Below are positions 4,641 through 7,129 of a stretch of DNA of 7,129 bases, piece by piece. The stretch spans positions 1 to 7,129 of the forward strand of contig JAILNY010000089.1 in assembly GCA_024691105.1 (NCBI GenBank). The letters are read 5' to 3'. The stretch comes from Treponema sp. GTDB taxonomy: Bacteria > Spirochaetota > Spirochaetia > Treponematales > Treponemataceae. The notes under the pieces were generated by a model. It ran no database searches. It was not told the origin of the DNA and saw only the letters and a list, made by a program, of their open reading frames with translations. A program made the translations under genes and the position numbers. Position 1 is the stretch's first letter; every line of letters starts with the position of its first letter.

Positions 4641-5451
4641 TTAATAATTCCTCCTTGGTAGTATATGCACTTAAATTTGAAAAATATTGCGAAAGCTTTT
4701 TTAACCTTACTCTAAACTTTTTTTCACCACTTTCTTTTCGCTTTATATCAGTAAAAGTAATATGTTTCTTTTTCTCATTCCATTCTGTTTCAAAACCCTG
4801 AGCCTTCATTAAAAGTATAAACTGTTCACGACTCCTGGACATTTCAATAGATTTTTCAACAGCGGTTGCACATTGATTAACATAAGAGTCCTTTGGTCTT
4901 CTTATAATTTGCTGAAATAACCTCATACTGTTAGCGACAAAACTTTTCTTTTTTGGAAACCCATATTGATTAAAGCCTTTTTTAGGAGCTGGAGAAAAGC
5001 CATGCGCAATACATATTTCATTCTGCAACTCTTTCATTTTTCTTAAATCACTTCGCGACATCTGAAATTTTTTATTATTAATAAAACTTACTGAATTTAA
5101 GAGGATATGATTGTGTAGATGTACGCGATCTGCATGGGTTACCACCAGCATCTCAAAACCGAAGAACTTTTTACATTTTGAAGCAAACTCTACGCCAAGT
5201 TCATGAACTTGAGAAGGAGTGATATTTTCGACTGGAGGAAAAGATTGGACGAAATGATAATATTGTCTCCCTTTAGTTTTGTTTGCAGATGATTTTGTTT
5301 CAAGCATAGTCTTATAAGCAGAAGAAACATCACAAAACAGTCCAGTAGACAATTTTTCCGTAGTTTTCTCAGGCTTTAATACATAATTAATTATCCCTTT
5401 TAAGCTTGCATTTCCATTCTTTTTTGCATTTACGATTTTAAGTATCGCCAT
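4294..5451 (-). CDS. mobA: MOBP-type relaxase / mobilization nuclease
   Basis: A 385-aa relaxase that would nick oriT and stay covalently bound to the DNA 5' end during conjugative mobilization. The probable catalytic tyrosine is Y23 in the motif NYVLKPEKT. HFVQSF at 66-71 is the second conserved strand. The metal-binding histidine motif is HADRVHLHNH at 106-115 (H106, D108, H111, H113, H115). A following SRSDLRKMKELQNEIC helix is typical of the Relaxase (PF03432) family. The last ~115 residues are Ser/Asn/Arg-rich and look unstructured; this is the part that overlaps the coiled-coil gene. The gene starts inside the end of the MobC-like gene (22-nt overlap), with GGAG 5 nt before the ATG. All catalytic motifs are present, so it should be active. 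No primase domain is seen. Confidence 0.95.
   Translation of the reverse strand: MAILKIVNAKKNGNASLKGIINYVLKPEKTTEKLSTGLFCDVSSAYKTMLETKSSANKTKGRQYYHFVQSFPPVENITPSQVHELGVEFASKCKKFFGFEMLVVTHADRVHLHNHILLNSVSFINNKKFQMSRSDLRKMKELQNEICIAHGFSPAPKKGFNQYGFPKKKSFVANSMRLFQQIIRRPKDSYVNQCATAVEKSIEMSRSREQFILLMKAQGFETEWNEKKKHITFTDIKRKESGEKKFRVRLKKLSQYFSNLSAYTTKEELLNGLTNKCANRVTSSRGVVGAINSNSRQNAADSRDSRVDSKVIDFNTGFEQYLASSHTTNSQHSACKTSSDSGRIFKPKPGKSTIVETEYRQRIPERTNLLEKNNERNQGDEGFDR
4650..4656 (-). promoter_or_regulatory. Full-consensus SD inside the relaxase gene
   Basis: On the - strand this reads AAGGAGG, nine nt before the ATG of the coiled-coil membrane protein. It lies within relaxase codons for Lys-Glu-Glu. 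A full-strength SD here shows that the overlapping frame is translated in its own right. Confidence 0.8.
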
Positions 5452-5744
5452 AAGCTCTCCAGTTTTTTTAGTGTAATCAAGATTCTTTCGCGCTCTGCTT
5501 CCATGTGACCTAAATTACAAGCCCGAGCTATCTGGTTCAGATTAACTCCCTGCTTTCTTAGTTCGAACAATATTTCCTCAAGCATCCCCTTTTCAATTTG
5601 TGCTTTTGAAAAGACCGCACGAATCAGAAATTGCTGCATAGAAAATTCGGATTTTTCTACACGGAGTTTTAACTCTTGTAATTCTGAATCTGATACACGA
5701 AAGGTTATCTTATGGGGTCGACTTTTGTTCATGCAATGCCTCAT
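5430..5744 (-). CDS. mobC: MobC-like relaxosome accessory protein (ribbon-helix-helix)
   Basis: A 104-aa protein. The N-terminal strand HKITFRVS (11-18) and the two following helices have the form of a ribbon-helix-helix DNA-binding domain. The C-terminal motif GVNLNQIARACN (66-77) is the hallmark of MobC/NikA-type proteins, which bind oriT and help the relaxase open the nick region. The ATG overlaps the stop of the preceding ParB-like gene as ATGA, a typical coupled start. A second Met at residue 5 is possible but lacks that coupling. The 3' end overlaps the relaxase start by 22 nt. Length and motifs are normal for the family. Confidence 0.9.
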   Translation of the reverse strand: MRHCMNKSRPHKITFRVSDSELQELKLRVEKSEFSMQQFLIRAVFSKAQIEKGMLEEILFELRKQGVNLNQIARACNLGHMEAERERILITLKKLESLWRYLKS

Positions 5745-6457
5745 GTTTTTAGAGCTGCAAGAATTTCACAAGGCTCTCTACCCTTTGCCAATTCCTTAAT
5801 CGCATACTCTATACCAGCAGCATAACCATCTTCATAAGTTTTCTTACTAGGCTTTTCAGTTTTGACTTTTGCTTTTGATTTCATTTTCTTATAAGCTGCA
5901 TTAAGAGAAATTTTTCCTGACTTGAAAGATTCCAAAGTAGCAGGATCTGATTTCTTTTCAACTTCTTTGAACTTCGAAATCTGACGTCTGGATATTTCAA
6001 GCTCATCTGCAATCTGCTGGTCTGTTTTTAACTGTTTTCCATTTTCTTTTTTTAAGCCTGCCATCTTCTGATAGTATGCATATTGCTCTTGCTCTGTCAG
6101 ATTTCTTCTTGCCATCTGCGTTCGATAAATAAATGAAATAATATCAGCACGGCTTTTAAATGATTTCTCAAGAAATGCAAGTTTTTCAATCCCTGCAATT
6201 TTACTTGATAACAGTCTTGTATGCCCATCCACAATAGTTTTGTCAGGAACGCCGGGAACCCCTTTTGTTAGAATGATAGGGAATGTTGGATCATAACCTT
6301 TTGTAGTTTTCATAGATTCAGCTATCTTCTGAACATCCGTTTCTTTTTGTGGAAAAATAGATTTCAATTCTTCATCTACGTTTATTTGTGAAATATCAAT
6401 CCATCTAATTTTTTCAGTTTTCTGAAACATTGTTTTTACGTTATCTATTATTTTCAT
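5741..6457 (-). CDS. ParB-like partition / DNA-binding protein
   Basis: A 238-aa protein with the ParB/Srx N-terminal fold. The conserved box IVDGHTRL lies at 75-82, followed by AGIEKL (88-93) and a central TQMARRNLTEQEQ segment (113-125) like the ParB 'N-R-x-L-T-xx-E' region. A helix-turn-helix follows at about 145-166 (TDQQIADELEISRRQISKF), then a basic linker and a C-terminal helical segment. The family binds centromere-like sites or acts as a transcription/replication regulator. No ParA ATPase is visible, so it may act alone or control the operon. GGAGG lies 5 nt before the ATG. It is tightly coupled to the MobC-like gene (ATGA) and follows the replication-like gene by 11 nt. Confidence 0.9.
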   Translation of the reverse strand: MKIIDNVKTMFQKTEKIRWIDISQINVDEELKSIFPQKETDVQKIAESMKTTKGYDPTFPIILTKGVPGVPDKTIVDGHTRLLSSKIAGIEKLAFLEKSFKSRADIISFIYRTQMARRNLTEQEQYAYYQKMAGLKKENGKQLKTDQQIADELEISRRQISKFKEVEKKSDPATLESFKSGKISLNAAYKKMKSKAKVKTEKPSKKTYEDGYAAGIEYAIKELAKGREPCEILAALKT

Positions 6458-6468
6458 ATCTGCCTCCG

Positions 6469-7129
6469 TTAATTGATTAATCCGTATTGTTTATAAAACT
6501 GAAGGTTTTCTTCTGGTACCAAAAAAGGCCGGCCTGTTTTGTTTGTTATTTTTTGGAAAAATTCACGGTAACTACTTTCATACTGCTCTTTTTCAATTTC
6601 AGACATATGAAAAATTCTTGCTTTTATTTGAATTTCCTGTTTATCATGATTCTTTATCGCAGCCACAGTTAGAGAACAAGCAGGACAACAGTAGTCATAC
6701 TCATTAAATTTTTTTCCACACACAGGGCATTGTATTAATGAAATGCTATTTGCAGCTTCAATTTGATTAATAGACTGTCTGCTTAGTCTAAAATCTCTTG
6801 CTACAGATTTTGAAAGAGCTAAACTTCGATAAAACCCCTCAAATGATTTTATAGGCTTCGCATCTTGCGTCCTTTCAAATACGTAATTCAAAAAGGATTC
6901 TAAGAAATCATTATCTATACCAGCTTTCTCAAGATTCTGTTTTACATCATTCTCAAAGTTCTTATCGAAAACGTAATCTCCCTCAAATAAATTTTGAATT
7001 ATTTTATGAAACTCTGACTCCCCTACAGCAGAAAAAGCCGTAGTTAGTTCAGTATTTTTTTATTTAAATTATTAGTTAAGTTAGTATTTAGTTGTGTCCG
7101 ATTTTCGGTATCTGGATTATCCACATCCC
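6469..7129 (-). CDS. Probable replication-initiator-like protein with C-terminal zinc ribbon; 5'-partial and frameshifted
   Basis: The downstream frame is open from 7059 to the stop at 6469 but has no ATG, GTG or TTG with an SD; the TTG at 6891 is inside clear coding sequence. The upstream frame (7127 down to 7053) also reads as protein (DVDNPDTENRTQLNTNLTNN) and joins it if one base is gained in the A7 run at 7061-7055. The segment FLNYVFERTQDAKPIKSFEG, followed by FYRSLAL, resembles the C-terminal 'Y...I.NP.G(Y/F)...AL' segment of plasmid replication initiators. A zinc ribbon follows (CPVCGKKF, then CCPACS). Position first in a par-mob operon fits a Rep role, but the N-terminal domains lie outside the window. 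It may be a real frameshift, programmed slippage, or a sequencing error. Confidence 0.6.
7055..7061 (-). other. A7 homopolymer at the frame change in the Rep-like gene
   Basis: Seven A in the - strand mark the exact point where the upstream coding frame must shift by -1 (equivalent to one extra A) to join the downstream frame. Without the shift, the upstream frame stops three codons later. Runs of this kind are prone to polymerase slippage and to base-calling error. Confidence 0.7.

Noticed and set aside
4508..4801. 97-aa plus-strand open frame over the relaxase/coiled-coil genes
   Set aside because: It is antisense to two well-supported genes, has no SD, and its composition mirrors the opposite strand.

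Overview
The window is AT-rich with compact genes and strong Shine-Dalgarno (SD) sites, as expected of a low-GC bacterium. The small intergenic palindromes and general gene style resemble gut or rumen spirochaetes (Treponema), but that host call is a tentative impression, not something the sequence proves. The right half is the backbone of a mobilizable plasmid or integrated mobilizable element. The left half is accessory DNA.

Left block (1-2020, + strand): four closely packed genes that look like one operon. They are a hypothetical protein cut by the window edge, a small protein with a 'VGNIV...GTKHFSPGTKVYC' core, a calcineurin-like metallophosphoesterase, and a 115-aa hypothetical protein. 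The first, second and fourth resemble the small orphan proteins that collect downstream of polymorphic-toxin genes, though no function can be proved. An SD-like AAGGAG with no gene behind it follows the fourth gene and runs into the first copy of a 24-bp palindromic repeat.

Middle block (2021-3540): three same-orientation copies of an imperfect palindrome (2045-2068, 3168-3191, 3496-3519) mark gene boundaries. Between copies 1 and 2 lies a gene-free stretch with a promoter, at least six mutually consistent helices, pairing between its two ends, and a stem followed by eight T. I read this as an undescribed structured RNA of about 270 nt. It is followed by what looks like the 5'-truncated tail of a secreted or toxin-like protein and a small hypothetical gene. 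Between copies 2 and 3 is a DUF2281/VapB-like antitoxin with its own promoter but no toxin; its last residues and stop are encoded in and beside repeat 2.

Right block (3545-7129, - strand): a tightly coupled operon, transcribed right to left. It contains a replication-initiator-like gene with a C-terminal zinc ribbon (cut by the window edge and frameshifted in an A7 run), a ParB-like protein, a MobC-like ribbon-helix-helix accessory protein, a MOBP-type relaxase, a coiled-coil membrane protein whose first ~115 codons overlap the relaxase gene in another frame, and a small helical protein. The Rep-like, ParB-like and Mob products would together replicate, maintain and mobilize the element. No partner ParA, coupling protein or type IV secretion gene is visible, so transfer would need helper functions. 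No oriT could be located with confidence.
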